Program-made: the position numbers and the translations under genes
Shown here: piece after piece, positions 31,054 through 40,992 of the stretch
How positions within the stretch are numbered: position 1 is the first letter of the stretch
Layout: each line of letters opens with the position of its first letter
The notes under the pieces: generated by a model
What the model saw: the letters and a program-made list of their open reading frames with translations, nothing else
Databases searched by the model: none
Told to the model about the DNA's origin: nothing
Assembly (NCBI RefSeq): GCF_014174495.1
Contig: NZ_JACJHR010000021.1
Span: 58,207-122,206, forward strand
DNA: 64,000 bases
DNA from: Amycolatopsis echigonensis
GTDB lineage: Bacteria; Actinomycetota; Actinomycetes; Mycobacteriales; Pseudonocardiaceae
Direction: 5' to 3'

Positions 31054-31890
31054 ATGCGCAAGGTACGGATGCAGCTGTCGCGAAGGGTCGTCCTGTCCTC
31101 GGTTCTGATCGTCTCGGCCGGGACGGTGCTCGGTTGTTCGAGCGCAGCCTCCGGAGACGTGCTGCAGAAGGTGCGCGACAGCGGCACCTTGCGCGTCGCG
31201 CTGACACAAGCGAATCCACCGTGGAATTTCGTTGGCCCGTCGGGCACTCCGATCGGCTACGACGTGGATGTCGCCAACGAACTGGCGCGCCGGATGGGCG
31301 TCGGGAAGGTCGAATTCGTCCAGGCGAGTTTCCAGACGTTCATCGAAGGCATCAAGGCGGGCCGGTACGACATGGTGATCTCCGGCCAGACCATCACCGC
31401 GGCCCGCAAGCAACAGGTCGACTTCTCCCGGCCCTACGAGGTGAACGGAATCTCGGTCTTCGTTCAGGCGTCGAATCCGAAGATCGCCTCGCTGACCGAC
31501 CTCAAGGGCAAGACGGTCGCGGTGTCGGCAGGCACGACGCAGCAAAGCTTCGCACAGGACAAGATCCCGGACGTGCAGGTGAAAACGTACGAGAACGCGA
31601 CACTCGGCCTGACCGATCTTTCCCGCGGGAACGCCGACGCGATGCTGGTTTCACGCTTCCAGGGCAGTTACCTGGCCAGCAAGAACGGCCTCGCCGTGAA
31701 GCCGGTGGGACCGCTGCTGGAGAGCGAGGTCAACGGCATGTCCTTCCGCAAGGATTCGCCCGCGCTCAAACAGGAAGCCGACAAGGCGATCGCCGCGATG
31801 ATCGCCGACGGCACCCTGACCCGCATCTCGAAGCAGTGGCTCGGCGGCCTGGACATGGCGGCCGAACTCAAGACCGCGCCGGCGAACTAG
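31054..31890 (+). CDS. Polar amino-acid ABC transporter substrate-binding lipoprotein
   Basis: This is a 278-residue protein with a signal peptide and lipobox VLGC (Cys28), followed by a family-3 periplasmic binding fold: GTLRVALTQANPPWNFVG, the GYDVDVANELARRMG motif, AGRYDMVISGQTITAARKQQ and FSRPYEVNG. The domain order and length (about 250 mature residues) fit binding proteins for amino acids such as cystine, glutamine or related compounds. The ligand cannot be told from sequence. It starts an operon with its permease and ATPase behind a CsoR-like promoter. Confidence 0.92.
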   Translation: MRKVRMQLSRRVVLSSVLIVSAGTVLGCSSAASGDVLQKVRDSGTLRVALTQANPPWNFVGPSGTPIGYDVDVANELARRMGVGKVEFVQASFQTFIEGIKAGRYDMVISGQTITAARKQQVDFSRPYEVNGISVFVQASNPKIASLTDLKGKTVAVSAGTTQQSFAQDKIPDVQVKTYENATLGLTDLSRGNADAMLVSRFQGSYLASKNGLAVKPVGPLLESEVNGMSFRKDSPALKQEADKAIAAMIADGTLTRISKQWLGGLDMAAELKTAPAN

Positions 31891-31900
31891 GGAGGACGTC

Positions 31901-32545
31901 ATGGACCTGCTCGCCAACGCGTTTCCCATGCTGGCCAAAGGACTCGGCGTCACCGTGCTGCTCGGCGTGGTGTCGTTCGCCCTCGGCTCGGCGCTCGGTG
32001 CGCTGATCGCACTGGCGCGGATCTCGTCGATCCGGGTGCTGCGGGCCGTCGCGATCGGCTACGTCTCGGTGTTCCGCGGCACCCCGCTGCTGATCCAGAT
32101 CATGGTGCTCTACTTCGGACTGCCGCAGCTGGGCGTCCAGCTGGAGCCGATCCCGTCAGCGATCCTGGCTCTGACGCTGTTCTCCGCCGCCTACCTCAGC
32201 GAGAACTTCCGCGGCGGAATCCTCGGTGTCGACAAAGGACAGTGGGAAGCCGCCTCCTCGATCGGCATGCCGTACTGGCGCACTTTCCGCAGGATCGTGT
32301 TCCCGCAGGCGATCCGGATCGCGACGCCGGCGGTCGGCAGCCGCTTCATCGCACTCATGAAGGACACCTCGCTGGCGTCGGTGGTGACCGTGGTCGAGCT
32401 GACCCGGGTCGCGGAAAGCGTGGGAAACGCCAGTTTCCGTTACATGGAGGCATTCCTGCTCGCCGGGCTGATGTACTGGCTGATCAACACGTTGCTGTCG
32501 CTCGGGCAGAGCGTGCTCGAAAAGCGGATGGGAAGGGCGTACTGA
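31901..32545 (+). CDS. Polar amino-acid ABC transporter permease
   Basis: This is a 214-residue permease with about five membrane helices. FRGTPLLIQIMVLYFGLPQL and the EAA loop QWEAASSIGMPYWRTFRRIV are standard for His/Glu/Gln-type amino-acid permeases. Only one permease gene is present, so it probably forms a homodimer. It lies ten bases after the binding protein and two before the ATPase. Confidence 0.93.
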   Translation: MDLLANAFPMLAKGLGVTVLLGVVSFALGSALGALIALARISSIRVLRAVAIGYVSVFRGTPLLIQIMVLYFGLPQLGVQLEPIPSAILALTLFSAAYLSENFRGGILGVDKGQWEAASSIGMPYWRTFRRIVFPQAIRIATPAVGSRFIALMKDTSLASVVTVVELTRVAESVGNASFRYMEAFLLAGLMYWLINTLLSLGQSVLEKRMGRAY

Positions 32546-32547
32546 AG

Positions 32548-33357
32548 ATGACCCAGCCGATGATCGAACTTCGCGGCATCCACAAGCGCTTCGCCGACCT
32601 CGAGGTGCTCCGCGGCGTGGACCTGACCGTCCGGGCCGGCGAGGTCGTGGTCCTCATGGGACCGTCCGGATCGGGCAAGACGACCCTGGTGCGGTGCATG
32701 AACCTGTTGGAGGAGCCCGATTCCGGGCATCTGCGCGTCTGCGACTGCGCTTTCGACTGCGGTTCGCCGCGCGACCGCGCCGGACGGCGGCTGGCGCGGC
32801 AAGCCCGCCGGCGAACCGGCATGGTCTTCCAGCAGTTCAACCTGTTCCCGCACATGACCGCCCTGGGCAACGTCATCGAGGGGCCGCGCCAGGTCCGTCA
32901 GCTGCCGATGTCCGAGGCGATCGCCCTCGGCGAGCGGCTGCTGGACAGGGTCGGGCTGTCCGGAAAACGCGACGAATACCCATCCCGCCTCTCGGGCGGT
33001 CAGAAGCAGCGAGTCGCCATCGCCCGGGCGCTGGCGATGGAACCGCGGGCAGTGCTCTTCGACGAACCCACCTCGGCACTGGACCCCGAACTGCACGCCG
33101 AGGTGCTGGAAGTCATCAGGGAGCTGGCCGGAGAAGGCATGACCATGGTGATCGTCACGCACGAGACCCACTTCGCCCGCGAAATCGCCGACCGCATCGT
33201 GTTCATGGACGGCGGCGTCATCGTCGAAGAAGCGGCGCCGGAAGCCTTCTTCACCCGGCCGACCCAGGAACGGGCACGCTCGTTCCTGCGACTGGTGGAT
33301 CACACGGGCGCGACGGCAGCCGCGCCCCTCCCCCGACGCGGCGAGGAGGCGGTATGA
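32548..33357 (+). CDS. Polar amino-acid ABC transporter ATPase
   Basis: This is a 269-residue ATPase with Walker A GPSGSGKTT, Q-loop FQQFNLFPHMTALGNV, signature LSGGQKQRVAIARAL, Walker B AVLFDEPTSALDPE and switch His in VTHE. It is the nucleotide-binding subunit for the adjacent permease. A small extra loop with three Cys (RVCDCAFDCG, about residue 67) is unusual for the family and might respond to metals or redox state. Its end overlaps the aminotransferase start by four bases. Confidence 0.94.
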   Translation: MTQPMIELRGIHKRFADLEVLRGVDLTVRAGEVVVLMGPSGSGKTTLVRCMNLLEEPDSGHLRVCDCAFDCGSPRDRAGRRLARQARRRTGMVFQQFNLFPHMTALGNVIEGPRQVRQLPMSEAIALGERLLDRVGLSGKRDEYPSRLSGGQKQRVAIARALAMEPRAVLFDEPTSALDPELHAEVLEVIRELAGEGMTMVIVTHETHFAREIADRIVFMDGGVIVEEAAPEAFFTRPTQERARSFLRLVDHTGATAAAPLPRRGEEAV

Positions 33358-34532
33358 CCCCGTTCGACGTCGACACCGCACGCAAGGAAACGCCCGGCTG
33401 CGAGACGGTCGTGCACTTCAACAACGCCGGAGCCGCCTTGATGCCGCGTCCGGTGCTGGACAGCGTCATCGGGCATCTCAATCTCGAAGCGAGCATCGGC
33501 GGATACGAGGCCGCTGCCGCCGCGAACGACGCCCTGGAAGGCGTCTACCCGTCGGCGGCGCGCCTGCTCGGCTGCGCACCGGACGAGATCGCGTTCCTCG
33601 ACAGCGCCACCCGGGCCTGGGACTTGGCGTTCTTCGCGATTCCGTTCCGGCCCGGCGACCGCGTCCTCACCAGCGAAGCCGAGTACGCGAGCAACTTCAT
33701 CGCCTACCTGCAGGCCGCCGAGCGCCACGGCATCGAGGTGGCGGTAGTGCCCAACGACGAATCCGGCCAGATTTCGGTGCCGCGGCTGCGCGAGATGCTC
33801 GACGACCGGGTCCGGCTGGTCTCGCTGACCCACGTGCCCACCAACGGCGGCCTGGTCAACCCGGCGGCGGAAGTCGGCCGCGCGGCCCGCGAGGCCGGCG
33901 TGCTGTTCCTGCTCGACGCCTGCCAGTCGGCCGGCCAGATCCCGCTCGACGTCGACGCGATCGGCTGCGACCTGCTGTCGCTGACCGGGCGCAAGTACCT
34001 GCGCGGGCCGCGCGGGACCGGGATCCTCTACGTCCGCCGCGAACGGCTGGCCGAGCTGACACCGCCCATGCTGGACCTGCACGCCGCCAAGTGGGTAGCG
34101 CGCGACCGCTACGAGATGCGCGAGGACGCACGCCGGTTCGAATCCTGGGAATTCAACGTCGCGGCGAAAATCGGCTTCGGCGCTGCGGTCGACTACGCGC
34201 TCGGCTGGGATCTCGACGCCATCTGGGAGCGCGTCAGCCGGCTTGCCGCCGACCTTCGCCCCCGACTGGACGAACTGCCGGGTGTCCGCGTGCGCGACGT
34301 CGGCGCCGAGCAGTGCGGAATCGTCTCCTTCACCGTCGACGCCATGACCGGCGACGCGGTGAAAACGGCGCTGGCACAACACTCGATCAACGTGAGCGTG
34401 TCCCGCGCACCGTCGACTCGCTGGGACATGGAGCATCGCGGCCTGGCCGAGGTCGTGCGCGCCTCGCTGCACTACTACAACACCGTCGAGGAGATCGACG
34501 CCTTCTGCCGCGTGCTCCACGCTGCCGGATGA
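33354..34532 (+). CDS. Class-V PLP aminotransferase (cysteine-desulfurase/EgtE-like)
   Basis: This is a 392-residue fold-type I PLP enzyme of class V. The Schiff-base lysine is in SLTGRKYLRGPRGTG, preceded by the PLP-binding Asp and Gln in LLDACQSAGQIPLD, and HFNNAGAALMPRPV is the N-terminal signature. Members include cysteine desulfurases, isopenicillin epimerases and the ergothioneine lyase EgtE. Coupling to an amino-acid importer (four-base overlap) suggests it acts on the imported compound, perhaps a sulfur amino acid. The exact reaction is unknown. Confidence 0.88.
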   Translation: MTPFDVDTARKETPGCETVVHFNNAGAALMPRPVLDSVIGHLNLEASIGGYEAAAAANDALEGVYPSAARLLGCAPDEIAFLDSATRAWDLAFFAIPFRPGDRVLTSEAEYASNFIAYLQAAERHGIEVAVVPNDESGQISVPRLREMLDDRVRLVSLTHVPTNGGLVNPAAEVGRAAREAGVLFLLDACQSAGQIPLDVDAIGCDLLSLTGRKYLRGPRGTGILYVRRERLAELTPPMLDLHAAKWVARDRYEMREDARRFESWEFNVAAKIGFGAAVDYALGWDLDAIWERVSRLAADLRPRLDELPGVRVRDVGAEQCGIVSFTVDAMTGDAVKTALAQHSINVSVSRAPSTRWDMEHRGLAEVVRASLHYYNTVEEIDAFCRVLHAAG

Positions 34533-34582
34533 ACTCGGCCGGCCTCGCGGAGTCGCTCCGATGCGGCGGAAGCGCCTCCACC

Positions 34583-35440
34583 TCACCGAATCCGCTGCGG
34601 GAGCAGGCTCGCCAGGGCTTCCTCCTGGCGGCCGAACATCGCGAGGTGCCCTTCGCCGCGGCAGCGGTGCAGCGCCGCGCCAGGGATCCGAGCCGCGAGA
34701 TGTTCGGCGTGGTGGAACGGGACCAGCGAATCGCGGTCGCCGTGCCACAACGACACCGGGACGGCGATCGCGGCCAGGTCGAATCCCCACGGCCGCACGA
34801 ATGCCAGGTCGTCCGCAATCACTCCGGCCCAGCCCTGCCGGGCAGCCTCGGCCAAGCCCGGTGCCAGGGCTTCGCCGAGCCCGTCGATCCCGCCGAATGC
34901 CCGCACCTCGTCCGCCGGCAAGTCCGCCGCAAGGCTCCCGCCGGAGAGAAGGCTCTCCAATCGCTCCGGTTCCTGTGCCGCGCACGAGAATTCGCGCGCG
35001 TTCGGCGCGTGCATCCCCTCGAACGCGCCCGGCCGGTCGAGCGGTCCGATCCCGCACGTGAGCGCCACCGCAGTCACTCGGTCCGGACAGGACCATGCCG
35101 TCGCGAGCGCGAAGGGTGCACCGCCGGACATCCCGGTCACGGCGAACGCGTCTACGCCGAGAGCATCGGCCAGCCGCGCGGCATCGCACGCGACGTCGAG
35201 CAGCGTCCGGCCCGGGCGCGGGTCGGAGCGGCCATAGCCAGGCCGGTCGAAGGTGATCAGCCGGACGCCGAGTCCGGCAGTCGCCTCTTCGCCGGGAAAC
35301 TGTTCCCGCCTCGACCCGGGCGTGCCGTGGAACCGGAACACCGGGAATCCGTCGCGGTTGCCCCGCTCCTCGAACGCGAGCCGCCTGCCGTCTTCCAGCT
35401 CCACGGTTCGCGCCGGGAAGCTGTCTTGCGTCGGTGCCAT
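34583..35440 (-). CDS. Alpha/beta hydrolase
   Basis: This is a 285-residue alpha/beta-hydrolase. The oxyanion motif is FRFHGTPGSR, the nucleophile elbow is GMSGGAPFALA (GxSxG), and acidic and His residues follow in WHGDRDSLVPF and GEGHLAMFG. The substrate is unknown; the family includes esterases and haloperoxidase-like enzymes. The ATG at 35440 was chosen because conservation starts with MAPTQDSFPARTVELEDGRR. It converges on the aminotransferase. Degenerate copies of its two ends lie at 35524-35735 and 39195-39346. Confidence 0.88.
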   Translation of the reverse strand: MAPTQDSFPARTVELEDGRRLAFEERGNRDGFPVFRFHGTPGSRREQFPGEEATAGLGVRLITFDRPGYGRSDPRPGRTLLDVACDAARLADALGVDAFAVTGMSGGAPFALATAWSCPDRVTAVALTCGIGPLDRPGAFEGMHAPNAREFSCAAQEPERLESLLSGGSLAADLPADEVRAFGGIDGLGEALAPGLAEAARQGWAGVIADDLAFVRPWGFDLAAIAVPVSLWHGDRDSLVPFHHAEHLAARIPGAALHRCRGEGHLAMFGRQEEALASLLPQRIR

Positions 35441-35523
35441 GGCGCAACCGTACGAACGAGCACGCTCGCTCGCCTCCACCCCAAGGTTGATCCCGGGTCG
35501 ACAGCCCGGCAGGCTCGCCGGTC

Positions 35524-35735
35524 GAGATCGATGCCTTCTGCCGCGCTCCGCATTGCCGGATGATCTCGGCCGAAAGCACGCCTGAGGATCAGGTGCGGCC
35601 CATCGCCGACCCCGCCGGACGGGGCAAAACTCTTCCGCGGCAACGTACCCGCTGACCGACCGCACTCTTCGGCAGCTCGGGCGAGCGACCGAACATCGCG
35701 ATGTGCCTTTCGCCTCGGCTCGCGGCGACGCAAGC
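35524..35735 (-). pseudogene. Decayed copy of aminotransferase end and hydrolase C-terminus
   Basis: Bases 35524-35570 closely match the last codons of the aminotransferase (GAGATCGATGCCTTCTGCCG against GAGATCGACGCCTTCTGCCG). Bases 35685-35715, read leftward, encode GERHIAMFGRSPEL, clearly related to GEGHLAMFGRQEEA of the intact hydrolase. The frames are broken. This looks like a tandem duplication that has mostly decayed. Confidence 0.5.
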
Positions 35736-35944
35736 GCCGCAGCAGGTTGCCGATGTACGAACTTGCCCGAGGCGGGATCCGGTCCTTTCGATCTTCCTGA
35801 GATGTGGACGGCAGTGCGGCGGGGCCAAGGCGCCGCAGCAGCCGTTTCGAGGGTCGCCTGTGCGAGCGCGGCGGTGACCCGGCGCGAGGCGGGTGCGGCG
35901 TCATGCTCAGCGGCCTCGTTGCCGACCTCGCCGGTCTCCCGGCA

Positions 35945-36190
35945 GGCCGGCACGCAATGCCAGGGACTTAACCTTCGTGGCCTCGGCCCGCTGACCGTCC
36001 ATAAAGGACGTCGGGATCGCCGAAATGCTCTATCGATGCCCGCATGACTGTTTTCGCAGGTCCGCGAGGGGAACCCTGAGGGACTCAGAGTCAATGCCAG
36101 GAACTTAAGCCGCGTCGACACGGCCTGCTGACCGTCCACAAGAGAAGCCGACGCCGCCGGAATGACCGATTGATGCCCTTCTGACCGTTC
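35945..36190. repeat. Two diverged copies of a ~95-base intergenic repeat
   Basis: Units near 35954-36050 and 36092-36190 share CAATGCCAGG, ACTTAA, GGCC(T/G)CGGCC, CTGACCGTCCA, a CGCCG(A/G)AATG block and ATGCCC. An inverted piece (CAAGTTCCTGGCAT) lies near 36335. GGACTCAGAGTC at about 36081 belongs to a repeat family common in Amycolatopsis intergenic DNA. No gene is seen between 35736 and 36489. Confidence 0.55.
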
Positions 36191-36197
36191 CCGCCGC

Positions 36198-36249
36198 GCA
36201 CCCAATGCCACATTGGGTGCGTCGCATGCACCCAATGCCACATTGGGGC
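36198..36249. repeat. Tandem palindromes CACCCAATG...CATTGGGTG
   Basis: GCACCCAATGCCACATTGGG occurs twice in a row, each copy a nine-base inverted repeat around CCA. Such elements are scattered in Amycolatopsis intergenic DNA. They could act as hairpins at the end of transcripts, but no U-tract follows. Confidence 0.55.
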
Positions 36250-36489
36250 GCTGGCCCTCCCTCTGCCGAGCCACCGAGTCCAGCCAGCTCTGCGACCTAG
36301 GACAGACACGCCTCAACCGCACCCACAGCTTCACCTCAAGTTCCTGGCATGGGGAATCAGAGTCCCTCCCCGCGCGGCCGGCCGGAACCGATCGGCGGGG
36401 GCACAGCGGCTCCGCCCCGGCGGACCGGCGTCGAGTTCCGGCAGGGCGCTTCCGCGGACTCGGTGCACCACCCCGGGTTCCGAGGACGG

Positions 36490-36864
36490 TCAGCCCGCGG
36501 TGCGGGGAGCGTCGCTCAACCCGAGACGCAAGTGCTCGCTGTGGTAGACGGCTTCGTCCAGCAGCTGGGCGACGTGGTTGTCGTAGAGGCTGTAGACAAT
36601 GCTGCGGCCGGTCCGGGTGCCGGTGACCAGGCCGAGATTGCGCAGCAGCCGCAACTGATGCGACACCGCGGACTGTTCCATGCCGATCGCCTCCGCGAGC
36701 GCGGTGACCGGCCGGGGTTCGTGCCGCAGTTCGGTCAGGATCAGCAACCGGCTCGGGGTGGCCAGCGCCTGCAGGGTGGTGGCGACGTGCGCGGCCGACT
36801 CGGCGTCGAGCCGCGCTGCCGGGCGGTCGCGCCCCTGCACCCCGTGTCCCATGCGGTGCAGCAT
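36490..36864 (-). CDS. ArsR/SmtB-family metal sensor (NmtR/CzrA-like)
   Basis: This is a 124-residue winged-helix repressor. The recognition helix region is MEQSAVSHQLRLLRNLGLVT. The alpha5 metal site is complete: Asp95, His97, His108 and His111 in DNHVAQLLDEAVYHSEH, the DxHx10HxxH pattern used by CzrA and NmtR for Zn, Co or Ni. The CxC-type alpha3N site is absent. It is divergent from the P1B-4 ATPase, with a perfect palindrome at 36881-36898 between them as the likely operator. The exact start (36864 or 36852) is uncertain. Confidence 0.9.
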   Translation of the reverse strand: MLHRMGHGVQGRDRPAARLDAESAAHVATTLQALATPSRLLILTELRHEPRPVTALAEAIGMEQSAVSHQLRLLRNLGLVTGTRTGRSIVYSLYDNHVAQLLDEAVYHSEHLRLGLSDAPRTAG

Positions 36865-36880
36865 AACTCACCCCATAACG

Positions 36881-36898
36881 CATGAAGACATCTTCATG
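36881..36898. promoter_or_regulatory. Operator palindrome of the ArsR-type sensor
   Basis: CATGAAGACATCTTCATG is a perfect inverted repeat (CATGAAGA, CA, TCTTCATG) in the 82-base gap between the divergent arsR-type gene and the metal ATPase. ATGAA/TTCAT half-sites are typical for ArsR-family repressors. Confidence 0.75.
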
Positions 36899-36946
36899 TG
36901 TTCTGTTATCGTGATCCGGTCAGCCCGCTCGTCTTGGAGGTTCCTC

Positions 36947-38980
<2,034 letters not shown>

Positions 38981-39194
38981 CGCTGCCGATCGTCGCGACT
39001 TTCTTGCCAGCAGCGGATTTCGGCCGCCGCGGTGTGTTCTCCCGGAGATGGCCGGGGCACCAGCCGTCCGGGCCCGCCGCGCGAGGTCGACGAATCGCCA
39101 CAGTTCCAGGCCAACGACATCCCGCCGGCCGCAGCGTCCGAAGAGGACAGTCGAGCGGCCCCACCTGCTCGTCTGTCCGAGCCACCCCGCCAGA

Positions 39195-39346
39195 TCACGC
39201 GCCCCGGAACCGGAACACAGGAAACCTGCCGAGGTCGCCCGCTCACCGGCCGCCTGGCGTTTCCATGCCACGGCCCACCCGTACGAAACACCGCTCCAAC
39301 CCGCCCTCTGCACCGAAGCCGATCCCAGATCGACAGCCCGCGAGCG
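39195..39346 (-). pseudogene. Remnant of an alpha/beta-hydrolase 5' end
   Basis: Read leftward, one frame gives GRFPVFRFRGA, matching DGFPVFRFHGTP of the intact hydrolase at 34583-35440. The flank (CCCGTACGAA, then GATCGACAGCCCG) matches the sequence just outside the intact hydrolase start (CCGTACGAA, then GGTCGACAGCCCG). The order and strand suit the missing 5' half of the decayed copy at 35524-35735, with the metal-resistance pair in between. Confidence 0.45.
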
Positions 39347-39406
39347 CCCCTATAGCATTACCCCGTACCCGTATAGGAGCGTCGAACTGCCGGTCCCGGT
39401 CCGGCC

Positions 39407-39423
39407 CTCTAAGCTCCGTAGTA
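39407..39423. promoter_or_regulatory. Weak TACTA-N7-TAGTA-like site (site 3) before nuoA
   Basis: CTCTAAGCTCCGTAGTA has a perfect right half and a poor left half of the recurring palindrome, 26 bases upstream of the nuoA start. TATAGG at 39372-39377 is a possible -10. Apart from the hydrolase remnant, no other gene is seen in the 468 bases before nuoA. Confidence 0.3.
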
Positions 39424-39448
39424 GACCGATGCAGACCGAGGAGGCGGA

Positions 39449-39790
39449 GTGCTGGGTGCGCTCGCGGCCCTTGCCGCGGTTGTCCTGCTGGCCGCCGGCG
39501 GCTACGCCTTCGCGCGGCTGGTCCGGCTCGCGCCGACCGCACGGGACGTCCTGCCGTTCCTCTCCGGCGGTTCCCCGGCCGAGCACGCGGTGTCCCGTTT
39601 CCACGTCCGCTGGTACCCGATCACCATGGTGTTCCTCGCCTTCGACATGGAGATGGTCTTCATGTACCCGTGGACGCTGGTCGTCAAGGAAGTCGGGACC
39701 ACGGCGGTCGTGGAGATGTTCGCGTTCCTCGCCGTGCTCTTCGCCGGAGTCTGGTACGCGCGGCGGGAAGGCGTGTTCCGATGGACCTGA
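39449..39790 (+). CDS. nuoA: NuoA-like membrane subunit
   Basis: This is a 113-residue protein with three membrane helices. RFHVRWYPITMVFLAFDMEM is the family signature, with the acidic residues of helix 2, although the first variable part is short. It opens an operon with nuoH, J, K, L, M and N but without nuoE, F, G or I, so no NADH-oxidising module is encoded here. GTG 39449 has GAGGCGG upstream. It overlaps the next gene by ten bases. Confidence 0.88.
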   Translation: MLGALAALAAVVLLAAGGYAFARLVRLAPTARDVLPFLSGGSPAEHAVSRFHVRWYPITMVFLAFDMEMVFMYPWTLVVKEVGTTAVVEMFAFLAVLFAGVWYARREGVFRWT

Positions 39791-40992
39791 CCGCCTGGCT
39801 GCTCCAACGGATTTCGGTGCGGCCGCTGCTCGTCAGCACGGTCGGGGGAACTGCCGCCCGGCTCGCCGCGGAACAGCGGGTCCGCCGGCGCGGCTGGCGT
39901 CCCGCGCTGAACCCGGCCGAAGCGAACCTGCTGATCGTCGCCGGACCGCAGGATCCGGCGATGGAGCCGTTCCTCGAAGCCGTGTGGCGCGTCGTCCCGG
40001 AACCCCGGTCCCGAGCCGACATCGCCGATCCCGCCGAGGCGGACGCCAAGCTGACCGAGGCGGAACAGCAGCTCCGCTCCGGGGTGCTGCCGCCGGATGC
40101 CGACCTGGACCGCCACGAAGCAGCCCGCAGTCAGCATCCTCCGGCCGACAACCACGGAATGCACGGCCACGAGATGCACCACGGCGGCGACGCTGAGCCC
40201 GGCATGGGGCACGGCGGGCACGACATGAGCAAGCACGGCCACCAAGCCCACGACTCGGACGATGGCGGGCACCAAGGCCACGACATGGGCCACAGCGAGC
40301 ACCAGTCCCACGACATGGGGCACAGCGGGCACCACGGACACGACATGGGCGGGATGTCCATGCCCGGCGGCATCCCGATGGCGGACCGCGCCGACGACCG
40401 CGACGGCCTGAAACTCGACCGGCTCACCGTGCCGCTCGGCCCGGTGCTGCCCGCGTGGCCGGCCGGGCTGCTGGTGCGGACAACGCTGCAAGGCGACGTG
40501 ATCCAAGAGGCCGAAGTCGAAGCGGTGCGCGGCCACCCGCACGGCATGGAGCCGTTCTGGGACACGCTCCCGCTCGAAAGCACCCGGATCGCCGCGCGAC
40601 GGCTCGACAGCTGCGCGCGGCTGCTGTCCGTCGCGGGCTGGGAGGACGCCGCCGTCGCCGCCTGCCGGTTGCGCGACGATCTGCTCGCCGGACGCGACGT
40701 CGGCGGCCAGCTGGCCCGGTGGGCCCGCCGCGTCCGGCGGTCGAGGACGCTGCGCTGGTCGTTGTCCGGGCTGGGGCGGCTCGACCGCGGAGCGCTGGCC
40801 GGCGACACCGCCGATCGCCTGTACCGCTGGCTCGACGAGGCGACCGGCACCGCACCGGCCACCGTCGAGGACCCGGACGAAATTCTCGCTCTGCTGCCCG
40901 ATCTGCTCGCCGGTGCCGAACTCGCGGCGGCGCGGTTGATCGTCGCCGGGCTCGATCCCGATCTCGAGCGGACGCGGGTGACCCATGCGTGA
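39781..40992 (+). CDS. Degenerate NuoB/NuoD-like protein with His/Met-rich insert
   Basis: This is a 403-residue protein of unusual make-up. Residues 1-100 resemble NuoB (PALNPAEANLLIVAGPQDPA, RVVPEPRSRADIADP) but have none of the four N2-cluster cysteines. Residues 119-200 hold 20 His and 10 Met in repeats such as GHDMGHS, a likely metal-binding (copper-type) region. Residues 208-403 begin like the NuoD N-terminus (VPLGPVLPAWPAGLLVRTTL) and continue as helices without Cys ligands. It sits where nuoB, C and D would be in a complex-I operon and overlaps nuoA and nuoH. It is unlikely to carry electrons; it may couple metal binding or another peripheral function to the membrane arm. Confidence 0.75.
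   Translation: MDLTAWLLQRISVRPLLVSTVGGTAARLAAEQRVRRRGWRPALNPAEANLLIVAGPQDPAMEPFLEAVWRVVPEPRSRADIADPAEADAKLTEAEQQLRSGVLPPDADLDRHEAARSQHPPADNHGMHGHEMHHGGDAEPGMGHGGHDMSKHGHQAHDSDDGGHQGHDMGHSEHQSHDMGHSGHHGHDMGGMSMPGGIPMADRADDRDGLKLDRLTVPLGPVLPAWPAGLLVRTTLQGDVIQEAEVEAVRGHPHGMEPFWDTLPLESTRIAARRLDSCARLLSVAGWEDAAVAACRLRDDLLAGRDVGGQLARWARRVRRSRTLRWSLSGLGRLDRGALAGDTADRLYRWLDEATGTAPATVEDPDEILALLPDLLAGAELAAARLIVAGLDPDLERTRVTHA

Noticed and set aside
40122..40382. The GHDMGHS-type repeats as a possible DNA-level repeat or assembly artefact
   Set aside because: The units differ in codons and spacing and stay in frame within an otherwise continuous gene, so a real low-complexity metal-binding insert is more likely.
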